Positions 19,069 through 28,930 of a stretch of 64,000 bases of DNA are shown here, one piece after another. The notes beneath the pieces are model-generated. The model was given only the letters and a program-made list of their open reading frames with translations. It had not been told where the DNA came from and made no database searches. A program made the position numbers and the translations under genes. Source of the stretch: Maniola hyperantus (Eukaryota > Arthropoda > Insecta > Lepidoptera > Nymphalidae); assembly GCF_902806685.2 (NCBI RefSeq), contig NC_048553.1:12567440-12631439 (forward strand), written 5' to 3'. Position 1 is the first letter of the stretch, and each line of letters starts with the position of its first letter.

Positions 19069-19259
19069 AAATGTGGTCCAAACAAACTTTTTAAAACGCA
19101 GTCCTTACATTCACATTAATTATTTGAAAACAAGCCCTTAATATCATACGGAAGTATATGGAGTTATTTTCGACGTTTTTCTACTTTAAACGTACCGCGG
19201 ATATGAAATTCTTCGAGACAATGACTAATGTTTCAAATACCCGTCTTTATGGAAATGAA
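19069..19259. repeat. Unit P, copy 1
   Basis: The core TTTAAACGTACCGCGGATAT ... TTTATGGAAATGAA (19185-19259) recurs at 19817-19890 with two mismatches over about 75 bp. Unknown family. Confidence 0.7.
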
Positions 19260-19424
19260 ATTCTTCCGCTCTAACTTTGAACGGAGGAAGTAGGTACGTG
19301 TTCCATCAGTATTGGCGGTGAGTCTTATGTTCTCACTTCTGACTTGTCTATATACTTACTTAAACTTAAACGTAAACATTCTTTTCTTTCTCTCTTTTCC
19401 CTGTTTTTATTTTTATTTTTATAA

Positions 19425-19587
19425 AAAAGATTATTCGCAATGTTAAATGACTGATATTCCCTTTTCCTTTCCAACTAAGCATCAGGCTTGTGTTAGGAGC
19501 TGGTACGACAATAGTGCAACGGGCGGGGTTTGAACCGTCGACCTTTCGGTTTTCAGTCCACTCCTTTACCGGTTGAGCTATTGAGGC
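19425..19587 (-). mobile_element. SINE-C
   Basis: Minus strand: CCTCAATAGCTCAACCGGTA (A box), GGTTCAAACCCCGCCC (B box), TGCACTATTGTCGTACC and CATTTAACATTGCGAATAA. It lies between the two P units. Confidence 0.8.
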
Positions 19588-19639
19588 TTTACATTTCTTT
19601 TTTTCCATTAAACCGTTGTAATCTTTTTATTTTCTATTA

Positions 19640-19965
19640 TGTTGATTTGTCAAGCAAAAATTAGAATGTCCTCTAGAAAACTAAGCTAAGCTGTGGCGCC
19701 AAAATATGGTTAACACAAACTCTTTACAACCCGGCCTTTTTATTCTGAATATTATCTACTTATTTGAATATAAGTCCTTCATGAAAGTATTTAGAGATAT
19801 TTTCAATGTTTTCTAATTTAAACGTACCGCGGATACGAAATTCTTCGAGACAATGACGAATGTTTCAAATACCCGTCTTTATGGAAATGAACTAAATTGA
19901 CGAACGTTGATTCGTCAAGAAAAAATTAGAATGTCCTAGAGCAAACTAAGCTAAGCTTTGGCTTA
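19640..19965. repeat. Units Q1-P2-Q2
   Basis: Q (GATTTGTCAAGCAAAAATTAGAATGTC-type sequence, then AACTAAGCTAAGCT) occurs at 19640-19697 and 19905-19965, bracketing the second P copy (19703-19891). The whole is a short irregular tandem array. Confidence 0.65.
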
Positions 19966-19976
19966 AGCTTTAAGCT

Positions 19977-20145
19977 TCTGTCTGCTAGCTTTTCATGGCC
20001 CAACAGTTTAACCGATTTATATGAAATTCAGTACAAAGGTAGCTTGCATCCGGGAAATTGACATACGTAATAATGGGTACAATGGAGTTCCCACGGAATT
20101 TTTAAAATCTAAATCCAGTCGGACGAAGTCGCGAGCATCCTCTAG
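19977..20145 (+). mobile_element. Lep1-like Helitron element, 5' truncated
   Basis: TCTGTCTGCTAGCTTTTCAT, CCAACAGTTTAACCGATT, GGAGTTCCCACGGAATTTTT and GGACGAAGTCGCGAGCATCC-TCTAG. Confidence 0.75.
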
Positions 20146-20495
20146 TTTTTTCAATAAAACTTAAATAGTTTTATTAAACTTTTAAAAAGAAAAAGAAGAA
20201 AACTGACCTCATTATTACAACAAGCAGGCATAACTTTCCAGAATTCCAATTAAATTAGTTTTAAAAAAAGTTGTAAGGATTTGTGATTCCAACTCTCAGT
20301 GAAGTTGGGTTCACCAATTGGTTTCATTCCAGACGGTTAGCGAACTGACAAACTCAGCGCAAGATCTATGTAATCAGCCGCGCACACAGCTGACCTAGTT
20401 CCCGGCTCCCGTTGCACAAGTTTCCACGTACAACCCTTGTACTTTGGTCTATACGTAATTCTAATCAGAATTGTAGTGTCTTTTGCATCCTTTTT
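20146..20495. other. No gene seen
   Basis: Unassigned. No convincing exon; some sequence is GC-balanced near 20380-20430 but without motif. Confidence 0.3.
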
Positions 20496-21175
20496 AACCG
20501 ACTTCAAAAAAAGGAGGAGGTTCTCAATTCGTCGGAATCTTTTTTTTTTATTTTTTTTTTTTTATTTATTTTTTATGTATGTTCCCCGATTACTCAAAAA
20601 CGCCTGGACCGATTTTGAAAATTCTTTTTTTGTTTGAAAGGGTATACTTCAAAGTTGGTCCCATTTCAATTTGGTGAAGATCTGATGAACATCTTCGAAG
20701 ATAGATACTGGAACTCCTCAACGGATAAGAGTAAATTGCTCACGATCAGTGTAATAGCTTAGTAAACAGTAGATTTTTAACCAGTCATAGCATAATTCCA
20801 TGGGGCCACTAAAAATTGTGAAATAAAAATTTTTTACAAAAAAAATAAAAACCGACTTCGTTACATAAACACTAAAAATTGAAAAATAATTTAATTTATT
20901 ACCGAATATATTATGTATACAAGAGTTTAATATAGTTCCATCATAATATTTTTTGGGGTCGGTGCCAATAAGGTGCCATTGTGGAGTCCCATAAAAATAT
21001 GAAGTCTAGACGATTCGCGCAGCTAAAGCTAATTGGCACCGGCACCAAAAAGTATTATTATGGAACTATATTAACTCTTGTATACATAATATATTCGGTA
21101 ATAAATTAAATTATTTTTCAATTTTTAGTGTTTATGTAACGAAGTCGGTTTTTATTTTTTTTGTAAAAAAAATTA
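20496..21175. mobile_element. Foldback element, copy B
   Basis: Reverse of copy A: AACCGACTTCAAAAAAAGGA at 20496, single-copy segment, then two ~140-bp arms around the loop. GAAGTCGGTT at 21141-21150 closes the second arm. A/T-run expansions near 20541-20575 lengthen it relative to copy A. Confidence 0.8.
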
Positions 21176-21214
21176 TTCTATAAAAAAATCTAAATAGGTA
21201 GGTATTTACAAAAA

Positions 21215-21370
21215 CAAAAACAACGACAAAAACGAAGACAAGTGATAGTACTGATGATTACTGATATGATACCACAAAAAAAACGCGAAAAAATATTTAA
21301 AATCCTATAATTTTGTAAATGTTTACGATACATTGCAAATTAAACTTCTGACTGACGCCAGAGATTTTGT
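21215..21370. repeat. Uninterrupted copy of the CTGTAACCAGAACGC-family repeat
   Basis: GAAGACAAGTGATAGTACTG ... TGATATGATACCACAAAAAAAACGCG-type sequence; the empty site for the G insertion at 13259-13678. Confidence 0.7.
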
Positions 21371-21583
21371 CTAGCAAGCGGTGCCTTTTTATCTTTCCTA
21401 CAACTCCCCTAAGTTCCCCCAACACCCTTATCTTGATAATTATGTACCTACGCACAAACAGCATTAACGCTTAAACACATTAGATAAGTCGTTAAAAATC
21501 ATGGTTACACGCCCCCAATTTTCTATACTAATAAAAGCATAACGATAACTCCTATTAGCTACGTCACAGTAAATTCCAGTTTA

Positions 21584-22517
21584 AGGGCTTATTCCACCTT
21601 CCTAAATCTTACGTCCTAAATGGTATAGTTACCGTCAAACTAGCCAACTTTGCCATTCAATGATACTTTGCCCAAAAAGCAAATTTAATAAGCAAATTCG
21701 CTGTGTAATTTTTTTGATAAATTAACATTTAATCCAAAATTTGTTCGATTTTGATGGCGGGCAAAGTAATCCGGACTTGTAGCCAACATTGCCCACATCG
21801 ATTTTTCATCCAAATGTAACTTTTAAAATGCGTGAAAAATACCATGACTATTATTTAAGGCTATCTTGGCCTAGGTTTCAAAATTTTGATTGTAGTATTT
21901 AGTATACTACAGGTGAAAATAATCTTCTGTAATATAAAAATGAATCACTAAATGTGTTGCTCATCGCAAATCTAGAGAACCAATGAACCGATTTCGCTAA
22001 TTCTTTTTTTACAATATTCCTTGAAGTACAAGGATGGTACTTACGGAGAGAAAAATTTAATTCAACCTCCCTCTCAATTTTCTAAACTCCACCCGAGCGA
22101 AGCCGAGGCGTGTCAGCTAGTTTTAAATAGAATCATTTTCCTGAAATGTGACAACCCTCAAAATTTAAAACTGCTTGATCATGTTTGTGTGGAAAAGAGA
22201 TATAATCGCTAGGCTAGCTAGGCTCATTTTATCACTAAAATATTTATACTACATATACCTGCGCCAGGACAGCCTTAAATTAGAGCCATGGTATTTTCCA
22301 CGTATTTTTAAGAGTTATAAAAAATCGATATGGGCAATGGGCATCAAAATCGAACAAATTTTGATTTAAATGTTAATTTATCATAAACAAAAAATAACAA
22401 AGCGACTTTGCTTATAAATTGCTTTTTGGGCAAAGTATCATTGAGTGGCAAAGTTGGCTAGTTTGACGGTAACTATACCATTTAGGACGTAGGATTTAGG
22501 AAGATGGAATAAGTCCT
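21584..22517. mobile_element. PIF/Harbinger-like element, 934 bp, TTA duplication
   Basis: Long terminal inverted repeats (about 170 bp): AGGGCTTATTCCACCTTCCT ... TATAGTTACCGTCAAACTAG ... GCCAACTTTGCCATTCAATG and the complement at the right end. Flanked by TTA at 21581-21583 and 22518-22520. The long arms and lack of a transposase show a non-autonomous foldback type. An H3 element is nested at 21926-22120. Confidence 0.8.
21926..22120 (+). mobile_element. H3 Helitron-like element nested in the PIF-like element
   Basis: TCTGTAATATAAAAATGAAT, GAACCAATGAACCGATTTCG and end CCGAGCGAAGCCGAGGCGTG-TCAGCTAG followed by T. Confidence 0.7.
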
Positions 22518-22770
22518 TTAGGGGGAAAGGGCACAAAATTTGTTTTCCTTCCCGCATTCAAAGGGAAGATAACGGGACAATTGCTCCAGCACAATTTGAA
22601 ACGACCAGTAAAACGTTATCTTGCACTTGTTTTAAGAATATTTGAATATTTAATTTTATACAGCTCAGTTCGGCATCACTATTATAATTTCAAATGCTCT
22701 GGCGCTTGGGGGTGTTGATTCAGCTGGTTTTAAAATGCGTTTTTGTTTACTGAAACAGAAATATAGAAAC

Positions 22771-22952
22771 ACTAGCTTATGCTCGCGACTTCGTCCGCGT
22801 GGACTACACAAATTTCAAACCCCTATTTCACCCCCTTAGGGGGTTAAATTTTTAAAAACCCTTCTTAGCGGATGCCTACGTTATAATAGCTATCTGCATG
22901 CCAAATTTCAGCCCGATCCGTCCAGTAGTTTGAGCTGTGCGTTGATAGATCA

Positions 22953-22993
<41 letters not shown>

Positions 22994-23013
22994 CTTTTCC
23001 TTTTATATATTTA
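22771..23013 (-). mobile_element. H1 Helitron-like element, complete, long (CAGT)n
   Basis: ACTAGCTTATGCTCGCGACT to TTTTATATATTTAAA, with a (CAGT)n run at 22951-22993. Confidence 0.85.
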
Positions 23014-23204
23014 AACTATTGATACCCGTAACTTTGTTCATGTGGATTAAGGTTCTCAAATATCCCGTGGGAACTCTACTTTTTCGGGATCTTAGTTTTA
23101 TTAATTAAAGAAAAAATTCGACTGCCATATAGATTTTTTTTCAAAAATTTATAGCCTGCCTGCCTAAGCTTGGCGATCGGGGGTGTCGGGGGTGTTAGGC
23201 GTCT

Positions 23205-23458
23205 ATAAGTGTTGGTCTATGCTTGTGATAGATAGGTCGGGGGTTCGATTCCGGGCACGCACCTCTAACTTTTCTGTCTTATGTGCGTTTTAAGTAATTA
23301 GGAAAACGTCGTGAGGAATCTGCATGCCTGAAAGTTCTTTCCACATAACGTTCTCAATGGTATGAGTGTCTGCCAATCTGCATTTGACCAGCTTCTCTTT
23401 TTGACCCGTGCTTAGTAGTGAGCCGGCGCGGTGATAGGTTGATGATGATGATGATGAA
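23205..23458 (+). mobile_element. SINE-B
   Basis: GGTCGGGGGTTCGATTCCGG, GCACGCACCTCTAACTTTTC, AAAACGTCGTGAGGAATCTG and a GGTTGATGATGATGATGA tail; internally deleted. Confidence 0.75.
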
Positions 23459-23487
23459 TATTTTTATTCCAATACACCGAAACGTAT

Positions 23488-23708
23488 GGGCAGGGCACAT
23501 AGTTCGTACAACCGATAGACGTTGGGGTGCCAAGGTGCTGGAATGGTGACCTCGCACCGGAAGACGCAGCGTTGGAAGACTCCCCACTAGGTGGACGAAC
23601 GACATTAGACGAGTCGCAGGGAGCCGCTGGATTCAGGCGGCGCAAGACCGTGGCGTGTGGAAGTCCTTACAAGAGACCTATGTCCATCAGTGGACGTCTA
23701 TCGGTTGT

Positions 23709-23744
<36 letters not shown>

Positions 23745-23750
23745 CACTGA
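23488..23750 (+). pseudogene. RTE-type LINE ORF2 C-terminus with stop
   Basis: Same C-terminal coding block as 13957-14199, with an in-frame TGA where the other copy has CGA (after KVLEW). Long (GAT)n tail at 23707-23743. It also provides the uninterrupted site for the 9499-9787 MITE. Confidence 0.85.
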
Positions 23751-24190
23751 AACATTAAACGTTAGAATAATACACACCATTATCACACAATTCCAAAGCA
23801 AAACGCGAAACGTACCAGAAATTGGGTAACCGTATAAAAGCAAATGTTATCGTGAAATTCGTCTGTATTTCTTAATCTCGTTGACGCTAACCCGGAAATT
23901 AAAATATTCATCGCTTCATGCCTACCATTTTCTATAGCTACCCTTGTTTTAGAAAGAAATCATTCACCTAACCTCGAATTTCAACTCTATTTTGAGTGGC
24001 GGTGAGTTGAAAATCAATTGCGTGATGAAGGTTTTTCTAAAAGAGTTGACGCGGTATGTTTGCACATAATCGTGAAAGTTGATGTACCTACATTTTTTTT
24101 TAAAGGACGCGGTGGTTTTTAATATTTGTATGGAACGTTGTGTTTTGATTTATCTTGGCATAGGATTTCTTTCTCGTACATATAATAAAT
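23751..24190. other. No gene seen
   Basis: Unassigned AT-rich sequence. Confidence 0.35.
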
Positions 24191-24612
24191 CGGCCAAATG
24201 CGAGTCAGGCTCGCACAACGAGGGTTCCGTACAACATTCGTATTTTTTCGACATTTTGCACGATAATTCAAAAACTATGATGCATAAAAATAAATAAAAA
24301 TCTGTTTCAGAATGTACAAGTGAAGACCTTTTATATCATACCCCACTTGATATAGTTATCTTACTTCGAAAATTGAAAATACTAGTTATTAGTTTATGAC
24401 CACACTTTAATTTTTTTGTGTAATGTAACCTCAAATTCACGGTTTTCAGATTTTTCCCCTAATGCCAGCTATAAGACTTACCTACCTGCCAAATTTCATG
24501 ATTCTAGGTCAACGGGAAGTACCCTGTAGGTTTCTTGACAGACGGACAGACAGACAACGAAGTGATCCTATTAGGGTTCCGTTTTTCCTTTTGAGGTACG
24601 GAACCCTAAAAA
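24190..24612 (+). mobile_element. G-family repeat, full length
   Basis: CGGCCAAATGCGAGTCAGGC to GGTACGGAACCCTAAAAA. Confidence 0.85.
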
Positions 24613-24659
24613 TGAAAATAAAACGGAGTTTTTGACACGATTATAGCAAAGAATATTCG

Positions 24660-24837
24660 TCCGCATGGAAACGAAATTTCAAACCCCTATTTCACCCCCC
24701 TAAGGGTTGAATTTTTAAAAATTCTTAGCGGATGTCTTCGTCATAATAGCTATCTGCATGCCCAGCCCGATCCGTCCAGTAGTTTGAGGTGTGCGTTGAT
24801 AGATCAGTCAGTCACCTTTTCCTTTTATATATTTAGA
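24660..24837 (-). mobile_element. H1 Helitron-like element, CTAG end lost
   Basis: GTCCGCATGG, TCAAACCCCTATTTCACC and TAGCTATCTGCATGCC blocks to TTTTATATATTTAGA. The stretch 24838-25214 after it shows no recognised feature. Confidence 0.7.
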
Positions 24838-25214
24838 TAAAGCTATTAGATAATAAAGATAACCATTTATATATTATTTAGGAAAGATTATCAAAATAAT
24901 AAAGCTATCTATCTACAAATAGACTATCTAAGTAGACAAAGGGAATAGACAATAGGTAGATTGAATGGACGGAAGTATAAGCTACAATAGACTCATCGAA
25001 AATCGAAGGCCTATGACGTGAATGAGATCAGTGTCCCTAGCACGAGTTTGCAGGTCTCGACTACGTTGATAGATTTCGATTGACGAAATAATTGAACGTC
25101 AAAACCTAACGCCCTAAAATTCAATATTCAGTACTGCCTAGTTTTATTGCAATTTTTATTTCTGGGCTGTGTATTTTCTCTAATTCACTAGGAAGACTGC
25201 GAAGATTTTGTCTT

Positions 25215-25496
25215 CGTCATGGCGGCCATTTTGAAATTGTTATTATTTGTTGTCATAGCGGAATTAATTTGCAGGGAGTTAAGAAGGTGCCCCGGGAAAA
25301 CGCCAAGAGCAAGTACCGAACGGGCGCCCTCCCGCGATTCGACCCATATAACCGAGAGGTTGGTGGGGCCATAGGAAGTGGAGGGTTGTTTCAGGTTCAT
25401 AAAATATAGCCCGCTGACAGACAGAGAGACGGACGGACCGCAGAGGCTTATAGTAATAGGGTCCCGTTGGCACCCTTGAGGTACGGAACTCTAAAA
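25215..25496 (+). mobile_element. G2-family repeat, 3' portion
   Basis: TCATGGCGGCCATTTTGAAA, AGCCCGCTGACAGACAGAGA, GGTCCCGTTGGCACCC and TTGAGGTACGGAACTCTAAA. Shares the final GTACGGAAC-CTAAAA with G but differs inside; the second copy is at 42869-43088. Confidence 0.7.
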
Positions 25497-25541
25497 TATG
25501 TCTCTTGTTAGAGCAGTTTCTTCAAAGAGACTTCTTTTTAG

Positions 25542-25818
25542 GATTTTAAATCTTGCATCTAGAATCCCGAGTGAAGCGCGGGGTTTAGGAGCGCCCAATA
25601 CTAAGACAGTATTACCCCCAAGTTCAATACTCTACTTTTCACACCTCGCAAGACGATTAAATCGAAAATAAGTAAATAGGTATTTAAGCATACGAAGATT
25701 TTGATTTTATCGTCTTGCGAGGTGTGAAAAGTAGAGTACTTGGGGGAATACTGTCTTAGTATTGGGCGCTCCTAAGCCCCGCGCTTCACTCAGGATTCTA
25801 GATGCAAGATTTAAAATC
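25542..25818. mobile_element. Palindromic MITE, ~115-bp arms
   Basis: GATTTTAAATCTTGCATCTA ... AGCGCCCAATACTAAGACAG ... TACTTTTCACACCTCGCAAG and complement around a ~45-bp centre. TTAA is present near both ends, so a piggyBac-like TTAA target is possible but cannot be separated from the palindrome itself. Confidence 0.75.
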
Positions 25819-25979
25819 AAATTAGATACCTATCTACCTATCTATAGAAGTTTTTCCTTAGAATTAGTTATCTTTAAGGAAAAACTATCGGACGAAATCA
25901 TAGATAGCATTATTGTCAAAGGATGGTAAGTTAGCACTGGCTCATTGAATATCTCCAACAATAATAAATGCTGTATATT

Positions 25980-26411
25980 AGCAGGCGTTACTTTGCGGGA
26001 ATCCATGATATACAATTAACCAAAAGCTTAATTTACTATAATCCGTTGATACAAGTCGAATCTGCATGGTGAAACATGCAGCATGCGAAATGAACCGCCC
26101 GCCCGCCCTAAACATGCAGGAAAAACCAGCCACCAAGCAAACAATACGCACCACCACCACACAGCACCACACAAATCCCAAAACACACAAAACACACACA
26201 CACATCTCCTGAGGATGCTCCGGTGTCGGGGCGAAACGTGCGTTGAGTGAGTGAGTGAGCTATTGCTTGCCTGGAGGCTGGTTTTTCCTGCATGTTTAGC
26301 AATAGGAGGGCGGGCGGTGCATGTCGTAGGTATGCTGCGTGTTGCACCATACGGACTCGACTTGTTTCAGCGGGTTTCAGCGGCAAATTAAGCTTTTGGT
26401 TCATTGTACAA
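25980..26411. mobile_element. Palindromic repeat carrying a hammerhead-like motif
   Basis: Arms: AACCAAAAGCTTAATTTACT ... GCATGCGAAATGAACCGCCC and complement, with a CA-rich centre (ACCACCACCACACAGCACCA). Homologous to 56431-56942; the left flank GCAGGCGTTACTTTGCGGGA matches the right flank there in reverse. A diverged half copy is at 53735-53905. Centre contains the motif at 26206-26249. Confidence 0.7.
26206..26249 (+). ncRNA. Hammerhead-ribozyme-like motif
   Basis: CTGAGGA at 26209-26215 matches the CUGANGA core; a hairpin GCTCCG-GTGT-CGGGGC (26217-26232) would be stem II; GAAA at 26233-26236 follows; AC-GTGC-GT gives a 2-bp stem III with a tetraloop; cleavage would follow T26244; CTC/GAG gives a 3-bp stem I. 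One extra T (26216) sits between the core and stem II, and stem I is weak. This compact layout resembles minimal hammerheads of Penelope-like retroelements. The copy at 56600-56625 lacks the CUGANGA arm, and the copy near 53860-53897 has a changed core. Candidate only. Confidence 0.4.
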
Positions 26412-26795
26412 ACAATAAATGCAACTTGTAATTAGCTAATCGTTAAATTATCCCCGCCAGAGCTTCTCGTTATCGATTACAAGGAGTTTTCAGCGACACT
26501 GATGGATCGCTGCCAGCGGGAATTTTGCTGTCACCGGTGATATTTTTGCGGTGGTTTAGGTTAAAGAAGCTAACGATTTAGGAACGACGAATGACGAGTG
26601 AGAAAGTTCTCGATTTTGAATCTGATTCGACATATTCTGTTGAATATTAGGGTAAGGGTGGCGATGATATAAGAATAATATGGGTATCTACTCATGTGAC
26701 GTTATTCCGCCAGGCCAGCGGATATCCGCCGCATCAGACCCACCACCCAGTGAATTTATCATTTAATAGGCACGAAATTGAAATGAAATGGCTCA
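26412..26795. other. No gene seen
   Basis: Unassigned; no repeat family recognised. Confidence 0.35.
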
Positions 26796-26799
26796 AGAA

Positions 26800-26895
26800 G
26801 GACCTATACCTATGCAAAAAATCACGTCGATCCGTTGCGCAGTTGCGATGTGATTGAAGGACAAACCAACAAAAACAAACAAACACCCTTTGGAA
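26800..26895 (-). mobile_element. H2 Helitron-like fragment
   Basis: GACCTATACCTATGCAAAAA, ATCACGTCGATCCGTTGCGC and GATTGAAGGACAAACCAAC; no CTAG end. Abuts a plus-strand H2. Confidence 0.65.
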
Positions 26896-27061
26896 TCTAT
26901 ACTAATATTATAAATGCGAAAGTACGTTTGTTTGTCCTTCCTTCACGCCCTAACTAAGCAACCAATCGACTTGATTTTTGACATAGATATAATAGATAGG
27001 ACGGAGAGTAACATAGGCTACTTATCCCGGTAAATATGATGAACTTGCTGGCATCAGCTAG
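26896..27061 (+). mobile_element. H2 Helitron-like element, short
   Basis: A|TC-TATACTAATATTATAAATG ... TGGCATCAGCTAG|T, 166 bp with internal deletion of the GC-rich end. Confidence 0.8.
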
Positions 27062-27101
27062 TTTAGTGAAGTCGCGGGCTAGCATAATGATAAGTGATCG
27101 C

Positions 27102-27240
27102 GGACATTATTAATCGCTGTCTCTTGTGACTTGTTGGCTAAGAAACCCGACTTTCATTTAAGCACACTTGAAAGTAAATATGGCAGAGGAACTTTTCTAT
27201 TACTTGTGTTTATTATTGGCTAGGATTTCTTTACTTACTG
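27102..27240. repeat. 139-bp direct repeat, copy 1
   Basis: AATCGCTGTCTCTTGTGACT ... GGATTTCTTTACTTACTG, repeated almost perfectly at 27533-27671 (offset 431). An H1 fragment lies between. Confidence 0.85.
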
Positions 27241-27290
27241 AATTGTTGGTTACAAACAAGGAACCAATAATCCAAATACAATACTTTTTT

Positions 27291-27435
27291 TAAATCTAAA
27301 TATATAAAAGGCAAGGTGACTGACTGACTGACTAACTGATCTATCAACGCACAGCTTAAACTACTGGACGGGTCGGGCAGAAATTTGGCATGCAGATGGC
27401 TATTATGACGTAGCTAAGATAGGATTTTTGAAAAT
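27291..27435 (+). mobile_element. H1 Helitron-like fragment
   Basis: TCTAAATATATAAAAGGCAA, (GACT)n, ATCAACGCACAGCTTAAACT to GATTTTTGAAAATTAG; 3' half missing. Confidence 0.75.
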
Positions 27436-27532
27436 TAGAAGCAAACGCTTGACTACAATCACACCTGATGGATAGTGAAGGTGTGGCCTAAAATGGGACC
27501 CGTTTACCTAGAAGATGCCTTTTCACTCTTGC

Positions 27533-27671
27533 GAACATTATAAATCGCTGTCTCTTGTGACTTGTTGGCTAAGAAACCCGACTTTCATTTAAGCACACTT
27601 GAAAGTAAATATGGCAGAGGAACTTTTCTATTACTTGTGTTTGTTATTGGATAGGATTTCTTTACCTACTG
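27533..27671. repeat. 139-bp direct repeat, copy 2
   Basis: See copy 1; few differences, so the duplication is fairly recent. Confidence 0.85.
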
Positions 27672-27765
27672 ACGTTGCAAAAATATTTTTCCAGCATCGA
27701 TTTATTTTGCTCTCGTGTTTACTTGGACCGCTTTGGCTACGGTAATGCAGGTGTTTTTATTGATC

Positions 27766-27960
27766 AACTAGCTGATGCCCGCGGCTTCGCTCGCGTGGTA
27801 AATTTTTTTTTTGTGTGTGGATATAACCACAAATTCACGGTTTTCAGATTTTTCCTAATATCTGCTAAAGGACCTACCTACCTAGGTCAACGGAAATTAC
27901 CCTGTAGGTCTCGTGACAGACTGACTCCGTTTTTCATTTTGAGGTACGGAACCCTAAAAA
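27766..27960 (+). mobile_element. G-family 3' part behind a Helitron-like scrap
   Basis: ACTAGCTGATGCCCGCGGCT (minus-strand H2 end) at 27768-27795, then G sequence from TTTGTGTGTGGATATAACCA to GGTACGGAACCCTAAAAA with internal deletions. Confidence 0.7.
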
Positions 27961-28197
27961 GTACTAAGTAGATCTCCAAGGTTTTGACAACAATAAATAA
28001 ACGCTAAAATAACATTTCGGTGTACCTTATTTAGTTTACGGTGGACTGCTAGAGTACATAATTGCATAAGGTCAGGTGAACCAGTAACCGCACTGGACCA
28101 AAGTAAATATAAGCTAAGTAAACTAACTGTGCCATTTAACTACGCAATTTTGTGTGCTTTCGTTAGTTAACTTTTTGCCCGCACTAACTGAATGCTG

Positions 28198-28504
28198 TGA
28201 TAGTCTAGTGGTTAGGACGTCTGCCTTCTAATCGGAGGTCGGGGGTTCGATCCCGGGCACGCACCTCTAACTTTTCGGAGTTATGTGCGTTTTAAGTAAT
28301 TAAATATCACATGCTTTAACAGTGAAGGAAAACATCGTGAGGAAACCTGCATTCCTGAGAGTTCTCCATAATGTTCTCAAAGGTGTGTGAAGTCTACCAA
28401 TCCGCACATGGCCAGCGTGGTAGACTATGGCCAAAACCCTTGTCACTCTGAGAGGAGACCCGTGTAGTGAACCGTTGATAGGTTGATCATGACGATGATG
28501 ATGA
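28198..28504 (+). mobile_element. SINE-B, full length
   Basis: TGATAGTCTAGTGGTTAGGA (A box region), GGTCGGGGGTTCGATCCCGG (B box), body and GACGATGATGATGAA tail. The flank 27961-28197 is unassigned. Confidence 0.85.
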
Positions 28505-28704
28505 ACTGACTGGCCCCGGCTTCGAATCAAGGTGGACTTGACATCAAAAGATTAATATCTTGTTAGAGCAAGCCTCGTAAGTAAGTATATGGAAAAGCTC
28601 TGAAGAGTGATAAAGACAAAACACAATTTTTTGTCTTTGTCAAAGTTTAGCTTTTGTGATAGTGATTTATTACGAAGCCTCTGTGATAGTCATTTATTAC
28701 GAAT

Positions 28705-28930
28705 ACTAGCTGATGCCCGCGACTTCGTCCGCGTGGAATTAGGATTTTTAAATATTACGTGGGAACTCTTTGATTTGTCGGGATAAAAAGTAGTCTATGT
28801 CACTCTCCAGGTCTTTATCTATACCCATGCAAGAAATCACGTCAATCCGTTGTACCGTTGTGACGTGATTGAAGGACAAACCAACAAACCATCAAACCTT
28901 AGCATCAGTACCCTTTTATAATAAGGGTAC
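28705..28930 (-). mobile_element. H2 Helitron-like element, complete
   Basis: ACTAGCTGATGCCCGCGACT ... GGGATAAAAAGTAGTCTATG ... GATTGAAGGACAAACCAACA ... TATAATAAGGGTACTGA. Confidence 0.85.

Noticed and set aside
23354..23829. Frames of 77-100 codons on both strands
   Set aside because: These are alternative frames over the RTE tail and its (GAT)n (poly-Asp or poly-His output); the real coding trace is the RTE frame.
25978..26404. Minus-strand frames of 75-98 codons
   Set aside because: They translate the CA-rich centre and the arms of the palindromic repeat; Cys/Val-rich output reflects the microsatellite.
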